64,000 nt of DNA from Streptomyces odontomachi (GCF_024435355.1 NZ_JAMJWG010000002.1:558001-622000), one strand, 5' to 3'. Positions 1-10,611 are shown, counted from the stretch's first letter. Notes: generated from the letters alone by a model not told the origin. Numbers and translations: made by a program.

Positions 1-20
1 CCGGTCCTCCGGCCGCACTT

Positions 21-53
21 CCCGGACGCCGTCGGCAACCGACGGCGTCCGGG
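21..53. terminator. Strong hairpin terminator at window start
   Basis: A perfect 15-bp stem (21-35 with 39-53) closes a 3-nt CAA loop. The structure is very GC-rich and has no clear T-tract, as is usual for actinomycete terminators. It probably ends a gene lying to the left of the window. Confidence 0.8.
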
Positions 54-504
54 CCATGAGTCGTTCCGGCACCCGATACGGCCGACCGGCGGCGGCTCCC
101 GTCCGCGGCCGAAGCGGCGCCACCGTCGCGGCGATGTCGGTGTCCATGCCGTCGTTCCGCTGCGACGGCGAACTCGCCGCTTCCCATCTGCGACAACTCC
201 AGGCCACCGTGGACCGGTTGCAGCGGGTCACCTTCGAGTAACCCCTCACGACCCCGGTCATGGGGGGGGCGTCCGGCAAGGCCTGACGCATGAGGAGATC
301 ATGCGGGCCCCCGCAGAACTCTCCCCCTGGAGCGGGCTTCGCCCCTGTGCGAGGATGCGCTCCGGCGGGTCGACGTCCTCGTGTTCGTCCACGAGTTGAG
401 CTCATGTCGGAGCAGGTGTCGCTCACGAACGGCACCGCGGCGCAGGGCCGTCGGTCCCTCTCAGCCACCGCCTGCCCGCCCCCCCCTCACCCGGGAGGAT
501 TCCC
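54..504. other. Gene-poor leader before the cholesterol oxidase gene
   Basis: This 450-bp stretch follows the terminator. Short open frames exist, for example 56-241, but I recognise no family in them. It probably holds the promoter of the oxidase gene; I could not identify convincing -35/-10 hexamers. Confidence 0.4.
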
Positions 505-2136
505 GTGCCGACCTCCACGACCCGGCGCCGCTTTCTCACCGCAGCCGCCCTCGGTGCCGCAGCCGGAAGCGGCGTCCTCACCACCCCCACGGCCCACGCG
601 GCCGCCCCGGGCACCGGGGCACGCCCCTCCCGGGTGCCGCTGACCCGGGAGGAACACCGTGCCGTCGTGATCGGCTCGGGCTTCGGCGGCGGCGTGAGTG
701 CCCTGCGTCTAGCGCAGGCGGGGGTGCCGGTCACCGTGCTGGAGCGCGGTCGCCGCTGGATCACGGGGCCGAACGTGGACACCTACGCCACCGTGTCCCA
801 TCCCGACCGGCGCCTGCTGTGGTACGGCACGACGCCGGAGGCGGTCCGGCCGGTGCAGCGGCTGCTCGGCAGACCGCTGGACCTGGACCCGTACGTCGGG
901 CTGGTCGAGCCGGTCCTGGGCGACAGCCTGCTCGCGCTGTGCGCGGCCGGTGTCGGGGGTGGCTCGCTGGTGTACCAGGGGATGACGCTCCAGCCCTCGC
1001 GGGAGGTCTTCGAGACCTGGCTGCCCGGGGAGCTGGACTACGGACTGCTGGACCGCGAGTACTACCCGCGGGTGGCACGGATGCTGGACGTCTCCACGGC
1101 ACCCGACGAGCTGCTCGCCACGCCGACGTACCGGGCGACCCGGATCTTCCGGGACCGGGCCGAGCGGCGCGGCTTCCCGGTGGAGAAGGTCCCGCAGCCC
1201 GTCGACTGGAACTACCCCCTGGCCGAGACGCGCGGGGAGATGAGGCCCGCATACACCAGTGGCGACACCCTGTTCGGCGTCAACAACGGCGGCAAGCACA
1301 CCGTGGACCTCACCTACCTCGCGCAGGCCGAGGCCACCGGCCGGTGCCAGGTCCTGACGCAGCACCAGGTCACCTCCGTCGCCCGCGGAACGGGCGGTCG
1401 CTGGACCGTGCACGTGGACCGCATCGACGACGCGGGCCGTGTCCTGGAACAGCGGATCATCACCACGAAGGCCCTGGTGATGGCCGCCGGCAGCATGAAC
1501 ACGACGCGGCTGCTGGTGCGCGCCGCCGCGCTCGGCGACATCCCCGGCCTGCCCGGCGAGGTCGGCCAGGGCTTCGGCACCAACGGCGACCGTATCTACC
1601 TGTGGTCGGACCTCCTGGAGGACTTCGGCCCCCGGCAGGGCAGTCCCATCGCCTACATCGCCAAGACCTGGGACGACCCGCGCACGGCCAGTACGACCTG
1701 CCAGTTCTCCCTCCCGCCGCTGTACGGCGTCGACACCCGCTCCACGCTCGTCCTGGCCATGGCCGTGAGCCCCGACCGGGGCAGATGGACGTACAGCGGC
1801 CTGACCGACACGGTGAACATGCACTTCCCGGTGGCCGGTGACCGCGCCGTCGGGCTGCTGGCGGCGCAGCGCGTGCAGGCGATGGCCGGGGGTCTGGGCA
1901 CCATCGCGGAGTTCAACCTCGCCGAGAACATCACGGTCCACCCGCTCGGCGGCGCCTGCATGGGCCCGGTCACCGACCCGTACGGGCGGGTGCACGACCA
2001 GCCGGGCCTGTACGTCCTGGACGGCGCCCTGATCCCGGGCACCACCGGGGCCTGCAACCCCTCGATGACCATCGCGGCGGTGGCGGAGCACGCGTTGGAC
2101 ACCATCGTCGCGCAGGACGTGGGCACGACCGTCTGA
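505..2136 (+). CDS. Secreted cholesterol oxidase-like GMC flavoenzyme
   Basis: This 543-residue protein starts at a GTG preceded by GGGAGGA. The N-terminus is a Tat signal (TRRRFLTAAAL, then an Ala-rich core ending near AHA), so it should be exported folded with its cofactor. The FAD-binding GSGFGGG motif lies near residue 55. The C-terminal HPLGG (His479) and CNPSMT (Asn518) correspond to the catalytic His/Asn pair of class I GMC cholesterol oxidases. Members oxidise 3-beta-hydroxysterols with O2 to the 3-keto-4-ene, releasing H2O2. Sterol specificity is family inference; another bulky alcohol is possible. It appears to be a single-gene unit. Confidence 0.85.
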   Translation: MPTSTTRRRFLTAAALGAAAGSGVLTTPTAHAAAPGTGARPSRVPLTREEHRAVVIGSGFGGGVSALRLAQAGVPVTVLERGRRWITGPNVDTYATVSHPDRRLLWYGTTPEAVRPVQRLLGRPLDLDPYVGLVEPVLGDSLLALCAAGVGGGSLVYQGMTLQPSREVFETWLPGELDYGLLDREYYPRVARMLDVSTAPDELLATPTYRATRIFRDRAERRGFPVEKVPQPVDWNYPLAETRGEMRPAYTSGDTLFGVNNGGKHTVDLTYLAQAEATGRCQVLTQHQVTSVARGTGGRWTVHVDRIDDAGRVLEQRIITTKALVMAAGSMNTTRLLVRAAALGDIPGLPGEVGQGFGTNGDRIYLWSDLLEDFGPRQGSPIAYIAKTWDDPRTASTTCQFSLPPLYGVDTRSTLVLAMAVSPDRGRWTYSGLTDTVNMHFPVAGDRAVGLLAAQRVQAMAGGLGTIAEFNLAENITVHPLGGACMGPVTDPYGRVHDQPGLYVLDGALIPGTTGACNPSMTIAAVAEHALDTIVAQDVGTTV

Positions 2137-2401
2137 GGACCCATCGGCCTGCCACCGGGCCTGGCGCACCTCCCCGAAGCGCCCGTCAATTAGAGCTTGA
2201 CGAGTCAACGATCGCCTTCCCCGGGCGTCCTGGGGAGGAGTCACCACACGCGTTCTCGACGCTGCCACCACCGGGCCCATGACACCGCGGGCACGGTGGT
2301 GGGAAATCCTGTCAACTGTGCCTGGAGAATCGGATGTTCGCCGCATAGTCTCCGAAAGGCCGCCCACCACCCCTGGGCCATCCACTCATTTCGGAGTCGT
2401 C

Positions 2402-3541
2402 ATGGTGATGCACGAGCACGAAGTCGATCGCCGCACCCTGTTCCGGGTCGGCCTCGGCACGGCAGTCGCCGCTGTCGTCGGCACGGAGGTGGCGTTCCCG
2501 ACCGCCGCCGGTGCCACCCCCGCGCCGCAGTTCCCCTGGATCATCGACTGCGACAGCTGGAGCGCGCGCCCGCCGTCCAGCCCGATCCAGATCACCGGCA
2601 ACACCACCAACAAGATCATCTTGCACCACATGGCGTTCCCCAACGTCACGGACTACTCCCGCGAGCACGCCGTCCAGCTGGCACGTGACTGCCAGGACCT
2701 GCACATGGACACCAACGGCTGGGCGGACACCGGCCAGCACTTCACCGTCAGCCGCGGCGGCTACGTCCTCGAGGGTCGCCACCGCAGCCTGGAGACCCTC
2801 GTCGCCGGCGAGCACCAGGTGACCGCCGCCCACTGCCCAGGGGAGAACGGCAACGCCATCGGGATCGAGAACGAGGGCACCTACATCACCGAAACCCCGC
2901 CGGCGGCGCTGCTGGACTCGCTGGTGGAACTGTGCACCGCGGTGTGCCGGCAGTTCCACCTGAACGCGTGGGACATCTTCGGCCACTGGGACTTCCGCCT
3001 GGGAACCGACTGCCCCGGCATCGCCTTCTACCGGCTCTTCCCCCAGATCCGCAGGCGGGTACTACAGTCCCTGGCCGTGTCGCCCGCCGCCGCGCCGGAC
3101 CGGCGATGGCCGGACATCTGGCGGTTCGTCGACAGTCAGGTGGTGCAGGTCGCCCAGTACCTGCTGGTGAACGCCGGCTACGGCGACCTACCCGTCGACG
3201 GTGTGTTCAGCACCGACATGAACGCCGTGGTCGCCGACTTCCAGACCAGCCGTGGCCTTGCCGTCACCCCCGACGCCACCTTCGACACCGCCACGTGGGA
3301 AGCGCTCGCCCCCACCCTGGACAAGGGCGCCGCCGGGCCGCCCGTCGAGGCGGTGCAGTACCTGCTCACCATCAAGGGCTACGCCGACACCGTCGGCATC
3401 ACCGGCACCTACGACCACGCCACCAGGAAGGCGGTGCAGGACATGCAGCGCCTGCACAGCCTCCACCCCGACGGCAGGATCGACCTCAGCACGTGGTGCG
3501 CGCTGGTCGGCGGCACCGTCCGCGAGACGCTCGTCCGCTGA
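2402..3541 (+). CDS. Secreted N-acetylmuramoyl-L-alanine amidase with two PG-binding repeats
   Basis: This 379-residue protein has a Tat-like leader (DRRTLFRVGLG). An amidase_2/PGRP-type domain follows (about residues 40-230), with zinc-site hallmarks LHHMAF and GHWDF...DCPG. Two PG_binding_1 repeats occupy about 235-305 and 315-375. It probably cleaves the lactyl-peptide bond of peptidoglycan in its own wall or in foreign walls. The start chosen is ATG 2402, just ahead of the signal peptide; an upstream in-frame ATG at 2279 would add 41 residues before the signal and is unlikely. Confidence 0.85.
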   Translation: MVMHEHEVDRRTLFRVGLGTAVAAVVGTEVAFPTAAGATPAPQFPWIIDCDSWSARPPSSPIQITGNTTNKIILHHMAFPNVTDYSREHAVQLARDCQDLHMDTNGWADTGQHFTVSRGGYVLEGRHRSLETLVAGEHQVTAAHCPGENGNAIGIENEGTYITETPPAALLDSLVELCTAVCRQFHLNAWDIFGHWDFRLGTDCPGIAFYRLFPQIRRRVLQSLAVSPAAAPDRRWPDIWRFVDSQVVQVAQYLLVNAGYGDLPVDGVFSTDMNAVVADFQTSRGLAVTPDATFDTATWEALAPTLDKGAAGPPVEAVQYLLTIKGYADTVGITGTYDHATRKAVQDMQRLHSLHPDGRIDLSTWCALVGGTVRETLVR

Positions 3542-3669
3542 GCCCTCTCCGGACCGTCGGCCCGAAGCGACGCCCGAGCAGCCCGACGCGGCCCGGCAGG
3601 ATGACTGCCCGCCCGGCCGTGTTCCGGGCCGCGCCGGGAACCCGGCGGCATCGGCTCAGCCGGCGGCTG

Positions 3670-5358
3670 TCAGGCGCTCCTGATCGATGCGGCGTCGGTG
3701 AGGTTGAGGAGCTGTACGGACTTCTCGCGCATCTCGACCTTGCGGACCTTGCCGGTGACCGTCATCGGGAACGCGTCGACCACCAGCACGTAGCGGGGGA
3801 TCTTGTAGTGGGCGAGTTTCCCGCCGGCGAACTCCTTCAGGTCGTGCGGGGTCATGTCGGGGGCGTCCTCGCGCAGCTTGACCCACGCGCAGAGTTCCTC
3901 GCCGTAGCGCTGGTCGGGGACGCCGACGACCTGGGCCTCGACGACATCGGGGTGGGTGTAGAGGAACTCCTCGATCTCGCGCGGGTAGATGTTCTCCCCG
4001 CCGCGGATGACCATGTCCTTGATCCGGCCGGTGATGTTCACGTAGCCGTCCGCGTCCATGACCGCGATGTCGCCGGTGTGCATCCAACCGGCCCGGTCGA
4101 TGGCCTCGGCCGTCTTCTCGGGTTCGTCCCAGTAGGCCAGCATCACCGAGTAGCCGCGGGTGCACAGTTCGCCGGGCTCGCAGCGGGGTACCGTCAGCCC
4201 GGTCTCGGGATGGACGATCTTGACCTCGATATGAGGGTGTACCCGGCCGACCGTGGTCACCCGCCGTTCCAGCGAGTCGTCCGCGCGGGTCTGGATGGAC
4301 ACCGGCGAGGTCTCGGTCATGCCGTAGCAGATCGTGACCTCCGCCATGCCCATCTCCGCCACCACCCGCCTCATCACGTCGACCGGGCAGGGCGAGCCCG
4401 CCATGATCCCGGTGCGCAGTGACGACAGGTCGTAGGAGCCGAAGTCGGGGTGGTTGAGCTCCGCGATGAACATCGTGGGCACGCCGTACAGCGAGGTGCA
4501 CCGCTCCGTCGCGACGGCGTCGAGAGTGGCCTCGGCGTCGAACCCCGGCGCCGGAATGACCATCGTGGCGCCGCTCGACGTGCAGGCGAGGTTGCCCATC
4601 ACCATGCCGAAGCAGTGGTAGAAGGGCACCGGGATGCACACCCGGTCCTCGGCGGTGTAGCCGCAGAGCAGGCCGACGAAGTACCCGTTGTTGAGGATGT
4701 TGTGGTGCGACAGCGTCGCACCCTTCGGGAACCCGGTGGTCCCCGACGTGTACTGGATGTTGATCGGGTCGTCCGGGGAGAGCACCGCCTGCCGCTCGGC
4801 CAGCACGGCGGCGTCGGCAGCGCGGCCGGTCTCCAGCAGCCCGTCCCACTCCGGCGAGCCGATCAGCACCACGGAGCGCAGGTCGGGGCAGTCGCCCCGG
4901 ACCTCCTCGATCATGGCCGCGTAGTCGGACGTCTTGAACTCCCGTGCGGAGACGAGCAAGGAGATCCCGGCCTGCTTGAGGACGAACTCCAATTCGTGGG
5001 TCCGATAGCTCGGGTTGACGTTGACGAGGATCGCGCCGAGCTTTGCCGTGGCGTACTGGAGCAGCGTCCATTCGGCCATGTTCGGCGCCCAGATCCCGAC
5101 CCGGTCGCCCTTGGTGACCCCGGCGTCGATGAGGCCCAGGGCCAGGGCATCGACGTCGGCCCGGAACTCGCGATAGCTCCAGCGGCGACCGGTGGCGAGC
5201 TCGACCAGCGCGTCCCGGTCCGGATACGCCGCGACGGTGCGGTCCAGGTTGTCGCCGATCGTGTCGCCGAGCAAGGGGCGATCGGAGGTCCCAGAGGCGT
5301 AGGAGGGCGCGATCGGGGCGTCGGTGTCCCCATCGGACGCAACAGCTTCTCGTGGCAT
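3670..5358 (-). CDS. Fatty acyl-CoA synthetase (FadD-type AMP-binding enzyme)
   Basis: This 562-residue cytoplasmic ANL-superfamily ligase has the phosphate loop [11 protein letters not shown], the A5 motif YGMTETSP, the hinge motif HTGDIAVMD and the C-terminal catalytic Lys in TVTGKVRK. The lid begins around [16 protein letters not shown]. It should activate a carboxylic acid as acyl-AMP and transfer it to CoA; the overall pattern is that of medium/long-chain fatty acid ligases. A GAGAGG ribosome site precedes ATG 5358. The gene converges with the amidase gene. Chain-length specificity cannot be read from sequence. Confidence 0.85.
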   Translation of the reverse strand: MPREAVASDGDTDAPIAPSYASGTSDRPLLGDTIGDNLDRTVAAYPDRDALVELATGRRWSYREFRADVDALALGLIDAGVTKGDRVGIWAPNMAEWTLLQYATAKLGAILVNVNPSYRTHELEFVLKQAGISLLVSAREFKTSDYAAMIEEVRGDCPDLRSVVLIGSPEWDGLLETGRAADAAVLAERQAVLSPDDPINIQYTSGTTGFPKGATLSHHNILNNGYFVGLLCGYTAEDRVCIPVPFYHCFGMVMGNLACTSSGATMVIPAPGFDAEATLDAVATERCTSLYGVPTMFIAELNHPDFGSYDLSSLRTGIMAGSPCPVDVMRRVVAEMGMAEVTICYGMTETSPVSIQTRADDSLERRVTTVGRVHPHIEVKIVHPETGLTVPRCEPGELCTRGYSVMLAYWDEPEKTAEAIDRAGWMHTGDIAVMDADGYVNITGRIKDMVIRGGENIYPREIEEFLYTHPDVVEAQVVGVPDQRYGEELCAWVKLREDAPDMTPHDLKEFAGGKLAHYKIPRYVLVVDAFPMTVTGKVRKVEMREKSVQLLNLTDAASIRSA

Positions 5359-5622
5359 CGTTGCCCTCTCCGCTCTGGTGTTTGCCCGATGTGGCGGTCA
5401 GCTCCCGAGGAGTCGGTCCGGGCCTGGCCCATGCGTCCTCGACGCCGTGCGTCACCTCGACGCGCGTCGCCCCGCGCCCGGACGCCCGCCGGTGGTTCCA
5501 CCTGCGTGGGAGGCGTGGCCGTCGACGACGGCACAGTAGTTCCGGGCCAAGCCGAACGGGAAGAGGTCGCCCAGCACGAACATGGGGAACCCGTGCGCGC
5601 AGTGGGCCCGGCACGCCCGCAG

Positions 5623-8600
5623 CTACTCGTCGCCGGCCGTCGTGATCCGTTCGAGGACGTCGGTGTAGCGGCTCCGTCTGTCGGGGCGGGCGTGGTCGGC
5701 GGCGTGCCGAAGGAAGGGAACGGCCGGAGCACCGATCCTGACGAGGCCTTCAGCGGCCGTTTCACGGACGGCGGAAGGGGCGCGTTCGAGGAGCCTGACC
5801 ATGGCGGGTACCGAAGGGTGCCAGGCCGCGTGGCTGAGGGTCCGGATCGCCATGCGTTGCACGTCGGGCTGGGGGTCGTCGAGCAGGATCGACGTGTGGT
5901 GCAGATAGGTCTGCCGGTCCAGCATCGCCCGTGCGGTCCGGTGGGCGTGCAGCCGGACCTTCGGCTTGGGGTGTCTCAGCAGCTCAGCAAGGAGCTCTCG
6001 CAGCCCGGGGTCCTGGTCGGCGGCGGGGCCACGGTGTTGCTCGGCCAGGTCGGTGAGTGACCGGCGGATCTGCTCCGGAGTGCCGGTACGGGCCCGGTGG
6101 AGGAGCTCTTCCCGGAGCAGGCGGGGTGACGTCACCGGGGGCACGGCCGGGACTCGGTCCCGGAGCGTCGCCAGCGCTGCGGCGTCCTGCCGTACGGCGT
6201 CCGGGCCGCGCAGCGGACCGTCGACGAGAACCAGCCCGTTCGCGAGATCGTCACGCCCCTCGGCGCGCAGCCGTTGGCAGGTCCGAGTCAGGGCAGGGGT
6301 GCGCAGCAGGCGACGGCCGCTCAGCAGATCGACGAAACCCCAGGCGCCGGCGTCGAGGCGGTCGCCGAGGTGCTGTGCCAGGTCGTCGGCGGGAACCTGC
6401 CCCAGTGCTCGCCGGACGGCGGCACGGACGGTGGGCGGATCGTGTTCCCACCATTCCAGCAGCAGGGGAAGCAGCGGTTTCACGTCACCCGGGCCGAGTT
6501 GCGCGGCTGCCAGCGCCACCCTGTCGTGCAGCACGAGGCCGTTGCCCAGTTCCGTCGCGTCGATGGCGGGCAACGCCCGAGCCATGGCGGGCAACGCCCG
6601 GGCCAGTTCGGTGCCGGCGGGTGGCAGGGCGACACGGCCGTGCAGGAACGCCCGCAGCACGGGCAGCACGGCCTCGGGTTCGGGCCACTCCAGCAGGGCC
6701 CGGGCAGCGGTCTGCCGGCGGTCCGCTGCGGACGAGTCGAGCATGGCCAGCAGGCGCTCCCGCAGCGCGGTCGACCGGGGCTGGTCGAGGTCGTCGATGT
6801 GCACGGTGCGCGGCGGCGGGGCGGGTGCGCCGGCGGTCTCGGTGAGGGTCCAGGGCGGTGCGTCGAGGGGTTGGAGCTCCGTCATCCAGTCGACCAGGGC
6901 GCCGCGTACCGAGGGGGCGGCGGCAGGATAGGCGTCGATCAGCGCGGCCAGGCGTTCCTGGGAACCCGGGGTGTGGCCGGCCCGGTTGCGGAGCTCCGCC
7001 AGGGCGCCCGGCGTGCGCACGGCGGCGTCGAGCGCGGCCCGCCACTCTTCGGACTCGGCGGCGGGGGCGGAGGGTGGCGTGACCGCGAACGCTTCGCGCA
7101 GCACGCCGGTCTCGGCCTGCCAGGGGTCGGCGCCGAGCCCGGCGGCGGCGAGCGCCCGTTCGAGGTCCGTACGGACCAGCACCGCGCCGAGGCGGCGCAA
7201 CAGCGTCAGTGACCGGCTTCCCAGGCAGGCGGGTGGCAGGGCGCGTACCTCGTCGGTGACGGCCCGTCTGTCGATCGCCGGCAGCCGGGGCGCGACTTCT
7301 TCGAGGACGGCGACGAGTACGGGGGCGAGGCCGGGCCGGCCGTCGTCCGCAGGTGTGCCGAGTTCGTCGAGAAGGACCCGGGTGAACCGGGTGAAGGTCG
7401 TCAGTTCCTCGGTCGTCCACGGTGCGGGGCACAGCCGCAGCGTGAGCCCCAGTACCCGGCCGCGGACGGCGGGCCTGGCGGCGGCGAGACGGAGCCAGTC
7501 CGCCAGCAGCGGCCGCAGGTCCTTCAGCCGGGCGGGGGACGGTGGTTCGCGCCGCTCGGCAAGGCGGACCGCAACGGAAGGGTTCCAGCCCCCGGCCACG
7601 AGGGATCTGACGTCACCGTCCGCCGGGTCGTCCCCGTGCGGCGTGCCGTCCGCGTGCGGCCGTCCGTCGGCGGACGGGGTGATGTGGTGCTCGGCCAGTG
7701 CCGCCGCCACGTCCTCGATCGTCCCGGCGGCGAGCCGGACCCGGCCGGCGGCCACCAGGGAGAGCAGGGCCGGCGCGAGGGGCGATGCCTGGTCGTGCAG
7801 TACGAGGACGGTGCGCGCCGGGAGCGTGCGGTCGAGGCCCTCCAGCAGCAGTTCGCGGGTACGACCGGCTTCGCCGTGTTCGGCGGCGGCGAGGAGTGTC
7901 GCCGCGTAGGCGTCGCCGAGGATCGCACGCAGCGCTTCGACGAGCGTGCCGCGCAGCCCCGGGTTGTCGTGCCGGCCCAGCCGGAAGAGCAGTGTGGGCA
8001 CCGCTGCGGGGGTGCCCACCTGCACCAGGACCTGGGCGGCCGTCTTCTTGATGTTCATGTTCGGATGGCCGAGGCATGCGGCGATCGCGGCGCAGGCCCA
8101 CCGGGCCCGCGCATGGCCGAGGGCGAGCAGGGCCTGCCGTACGGTCTGGATGTCCTGGGCCGCGGTCAGCGGGATCAACGTTGCCGAAAGGGCCTGCGCA
8201 TCGTCCCCCGTCGCGTCGCGGGCGAGCAGTGCGATCACGTGCTTGCGCACGTGCCGGTTGCGGTGCCGGAGCAGGCGGTGCACGCGCGGACGGACCTCCG
8301 CGTGGCGGACGCGGGTCAGCAACTCCAGCAGGATCGCCTGCTCACCGTCCGACAGCCCCGGCCGGTCCAGAAGGTCCAGCGCCATGGTCGCCACGAGGGC
8401 GTGGCCGGCCTCCGGCGCGTTCGCCGCGTCGAGCAGGCAGGACGGCCGGATCCTGCGCCGCTCGTGGAGCCGGCACCCCAGCGCGTGCACGGCGTCCAGG
8501 ACTTCCTGGGGCACCACCGGCTCGCCGTTCGTCGGTGCGCTGCCGGGACTGCCGGGACGGCCGGGACTGCCGGGGCGCGAGGTGGCGGCGCCCGGCTGCC

Positions 8601-10365
8601 AGGAGGCGGCCAGGTCGGCCACGATCCGCAGGAGCAGGTCCGCGAGGACGGGCAACGTGCCGGGGCCGCCGTGGGCCGCCAGTCTGACCAGTGCCGCCAC
8701 CGGCCGGTCCGGATCGAGATGGGAACTCAGGAGGGCCAGTTCCTGCTCGTCGGGGCCACCGAGGTCGGCCGCGATACGGGCGGGCAGGTCGCAGGGGTCG
8801 AGCCGCACGAGGAGGGCCCGGCGCTGCGCCGGATCATGGGTCAGATGCCACAGCAGCTCGAGGGCCCGATGGCGTACGGCACGGAGATGGGGCGCGATGA
8901 CCGCGGGGTTCCGCACCGCGGGGTTCCGCACCGCGGGGTTCCGCACCGCGGTGTTCCGCACCGCGGTGTTCCGCACCGCGGTCAGGCCGAGCCCGTCCCG
9001 CAGCACCTCGGCCGTCCGGCCCCCGCCGATGGCTTCCAGCGCGTCCAGGGCCGCGTCGGGGGCCGACGGCAGGAGAGCGAGCACGGCTTCCTCGGCGGCC
9101 TCGTGGCGCAGGGTGCGGAGGGCGGCGAGGAACGGTCCGGGCTGAGCTGCGCGGGGAAGTCTGCGCGCGATCTCGTTCGCGATCGGGAGGTCTCCCGTGC
9201 CCTGCCCGGCCAGGGCGACCAGCAGGGCGAGCCGCCGGGGCCAGCCGGGATCGTCGGGTGCCGTGTCCACCAGTGCCCGGAGCGTCGCCTGCCGGCAGGT
9301 GTAGAGGAGCACCGCGATCTCGTGGGGCGGAATCGAGTGGTCGGCGAGTGCCAGACCGACGAGGGCCGGGGCGTCCGGGTCGTTCGGGAAGTGCCCACGC
9401 CGGTGCAGTCCACGCAGGCAGGTCACCAGCGGCCTGCCGAAAAGCAGCGGATCCCGTGCGGCGACGGCTGTCAGCTCGCCGATGTCATCGCGGTCCGCGA
9501 GGTCACCGAGCCGTTCCACGGCACGCTGGCGAAGGCGGGGCGGCAGGCCGGGATCATCGATGACCTGCCGCAGCACGTCCCGGTGTCCGTGCCGGGCCGC
9601 CGCGGCGAGTGCCGCACGGGCCACGGCGGGCCGTGCCGTCACCGCGCCGGAGGTGAGGAAGCGGGACAGGCGTCCGGCCGGCAACGGATCCAGCACGGCC
9701 CACGGCTCGCCGAGTTCGGTCAGCGCCGCGGTGACGACGTCGGCGCCGTCGGCCCCGAGCAGGCCGATCACGCGGGTACGGACCCATGCGGGTGTCAGCA
9801 CACCGGTGTGCAGGCCCTGCCGGGCCAGCCGAAGCGCCGCCTCCTGCAACACCGGGTCATGGCTGTCCACCAGCCCGTCGATGAGTTGCCGGGGCCGGTG
9901 CGCGCAGGTGATGCTCGTGTCCCGCACGGCCTGGTACAGCAGTTCACCCGGAGGTTCCTCCCGGAGCACGCGCGGCTCGTTGAGCAGCTCGGCACTCAGC
10001 CAGCAGAGCTGCACAGGTACCGGCAGGTCAGCCGCACGCCACGCCGGCCAGGGCCGTTCGTGCAGGTGGGGCCCCAGCCGCTGGTAGAGCCCCGCCAGGA
10101 CGAGCATCGTCTCCGGTGGTCCCGTGACGGCCGCCGGGAGCAGCTCCGCGAGCCGGGCCGTGTCGCGTGCGTCGATGGCCCGGCCCGATGCGAGGCGCTC
10201 GGTGAGCAGGGTCAGGCCCAGATACCGCAGGCGGGGGTCGTCATGCCGGACGAGTGGTGCGAAGACGGCCGGCGGGCAGGTCCGAGCGTCGATGTGGGCG
10301 GAGAGCCAGCCGGCGTCGCCTCGGCTCACCGCATCGTGGAACAGCTCGTCTGCTGGCGTCGTCAT
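5623..10365 (-). CDS. Giant HEAT-repeat protein, 1580 residues
   Basis: The protein is built almost entirely of degenerate HEAT-like helical pairs with many Leu/Ala/Arg positions. Recognisable units include the HPNMNIKKTAAQVLVQVG and HPKPKVRLHAHRTARAML types. I see no signal peptide, membrane segment or enzymatic motif. Such solenoids are protein-interaction scaffolds; the function is unknown. Near residue 465 a run of five-residue AVRN(T/P) units is encoded by perfect 15-bp repeats. The start ATG 10365 has no clear ribosome site, and a mobile inverted-repeat element begins 13 bp upstream, so its expression may have changed. It appears monocistronic. Confidence 0.75.
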   Translation of the reverse strand: MTTPADELFHDAVSRGDAGWLSAHIDARTCPPAVFAPLVRHDDPRLRYLGLTLLTERLASGRAIDARDTARLAELLPAAVTGPPETMLVLAGLYQRLGPHLHERPWPAWRAADLPVPVQLCWLSAELLNEPRVLREEPPGELLYQAVRDTSITCAHRPRQLIDGLVDSHDPVLQEAALRLARQGLHTGVLTPAWVRTRVIGLLGADGADVVTAALTELGEPWAVLDPLPAGRLSRFLTSGAVTARPAVARAALAAAARHGHRDVLRQVIDDPGLPPRLRQRAVERLGDLADRDDIGELTAVAARDPLLFGRPLVTCLRGLHRRGHFPNDPDAPALVGLALADHSIPPHEIAVLLYTCRQATLRALVDTAPDDPGWPRRLALLVALAGQGTGDLPIANEIARRLPRAAQPGPFLAALRTLRHEAAEEAVLALLPSAPDAALDALEAIGGGRTAEVLRDGLGLTAVRNTAVRNTAVRNPAVRNPAVRNPAVIAPHLRAVRHRALELLWHLTHDPAQRRALLVRLDPCDLPARIAADLGGPDEQELALLSSHLDPDRPVAALVRLAAHGGPGTLPVLADLLLRIVADLAASWQPGAATSRPGSPGRPGSPGSAPTNGEPVVPQEVLDAVHALGCRLHERRRIRPSCLLDAANAPEAGHALVATMALDLLDRPGLSDGEQAILLELLTRVRHAEVRPRVHRLLRHRNRHVRKHVIALLARDATGDDAQALSATLIPLTAAQDIQTVRQALLALGHARARWACAAIAACLGHPNMNIKKTAAQVLVQVGTPAAVPTLLFRLGRHDNPGLRGTLVEALRAILGDAYAATLLAAAEHGEAGRTRELLLEGLDRTLPARTVLVLHDQASPLAPALLSLVAAGRVRLAAGTIEDVAAALAEHHITPSADGRPHADGTPHGDDPADGDVRSLVAGGWNPSVAVRLAERREPPSPARLKDLRPLLADWLRLAAARPAVRGRVLGLTLRLCPAPWTTEELTTFTRFTRVLLDELGTPADDGRPGLAPVLVAVLEEVAPRLPAIDRRAVTDEVRALPPACLGSRSLTLLRRLGAVLVRTDLERALAAAGLGADPWQAETGVLREAFAVTPPSAPAAESEEWRAALDAAVRTPGALAELRNRAGHTPGSQERLAALIDAYPAAAPSVRGALVDWMTELQPLDAPPWTLTETAGAPAPPPRTVHIDDLDQPRSTALRERLLAMLDSSAADRRQTAARALLEWPEPEAVLPVLRAFLHGRVALPPAGTELARALPAMARALPAIDATELGNGLVLHDRVALAAAQLGPGDVKPLLPLLLEWWEHDPPTVRAAVRRALGQVPADDLAQHLGDRLDAGAWGFVDLLSGRRLLRTPALTRTCQRLRAEGRDDLANGLVLVDGPLRGPDAVRQDAAALATLRDRVPAVPPVTSPRLLREELLHRARTGTPEQIRRSLTDLAEQHRGPAADQDPGLRELLAELLRHPKPKVRLHAHRTARAMLDRQTYLHHTSILLDDPQPDVQRMAIRTLSHAAWHPSVPAMVRLLERAPSAVRETAAEGLVRIGAPAVPFLRHAADHARPDRRSRYTDVLERITTAGDE
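8901..8982. repeat. 15-bp tandem repeat inside the HEAT gene
   Basis: Five full copies plus a partial copy of the unit CCGCGGGGTTCCGCA. The first three carry GGGG and the next two GGTG at the variable position. The unit is a multiple of three, so copy-number change keeps the frame and adds or removes an AVRN(T/P) pentapeptide. Confidence 0.95.
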
Positions 10366-10378
10366 CGTCGGATGCTAG

Positions 10379-10611
10379 GCCCTGTCGTCAAACTCCCGTC
10401 TGCCCGGCGACGCCATGCACGCACTCTCGCCGCACCGGGCACAAGCCCACGTACTCCCCCACTGCCTGAACGGCGTGGGAGGTGCCCCCATGCGTACGCG
10501 GACTCGCGCCCGGCACTCCCCCAAGCTCTTCGAGCAGGGGGGACCCCCAGAGCACGCACCTGACGCCGCCAGGCCGCCCTTCGGGCGACGACGGGAGTTT
10601 GACGACAGGAC
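10379..10611. mobile_element. 233-bp MITE-like inverted-repeat element
   Basis: Two 22-bp terminal inverted repeats (10379-10400 and 10590-10611) differ at one position; the core is CCTGTCGTCAAACTCCCGTC. CTAG occurs on both sides (10375-10378, 10612-10615), which looks like a target duplication of the kind known for IS5-group elements. The interior encodes no transposase. It contains CTCCCCC/GGGGG palindromes near 10453-10492 and 10515-10550 of a type common in Streptomyces intergenic DNA. It is therefore a non-autonomous element that depends on a transposase elsewhere. Confidence 0.8.

Noticed and set aside
56..241. 61-codon open frame after the first terminator
   Set aside because: No recognisable family and no clear ribosome site; such frames are common in GC-rich non-coding DNA.
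3619..3639. GTTCC...GGAAC hairpin between the amidase and acyl-CoA ligase genes
   Set aside because: The stem is interrupted after 5 bp, so I cannot call it a terminator with confidence.
8901..8982. Short tandem repeats considered as a CRISPR array
   Set aside because: Units are contiguous 15-mers without spacers and lie inside a coding frame; no cas genes are present.
7636..10563. 975-codon open frame antisense to the HEAT-repeat gene
   Set aside because: It mirrors the strong third-position GC of the HEAT gene, has no recognisable domain and reads across the MITE.
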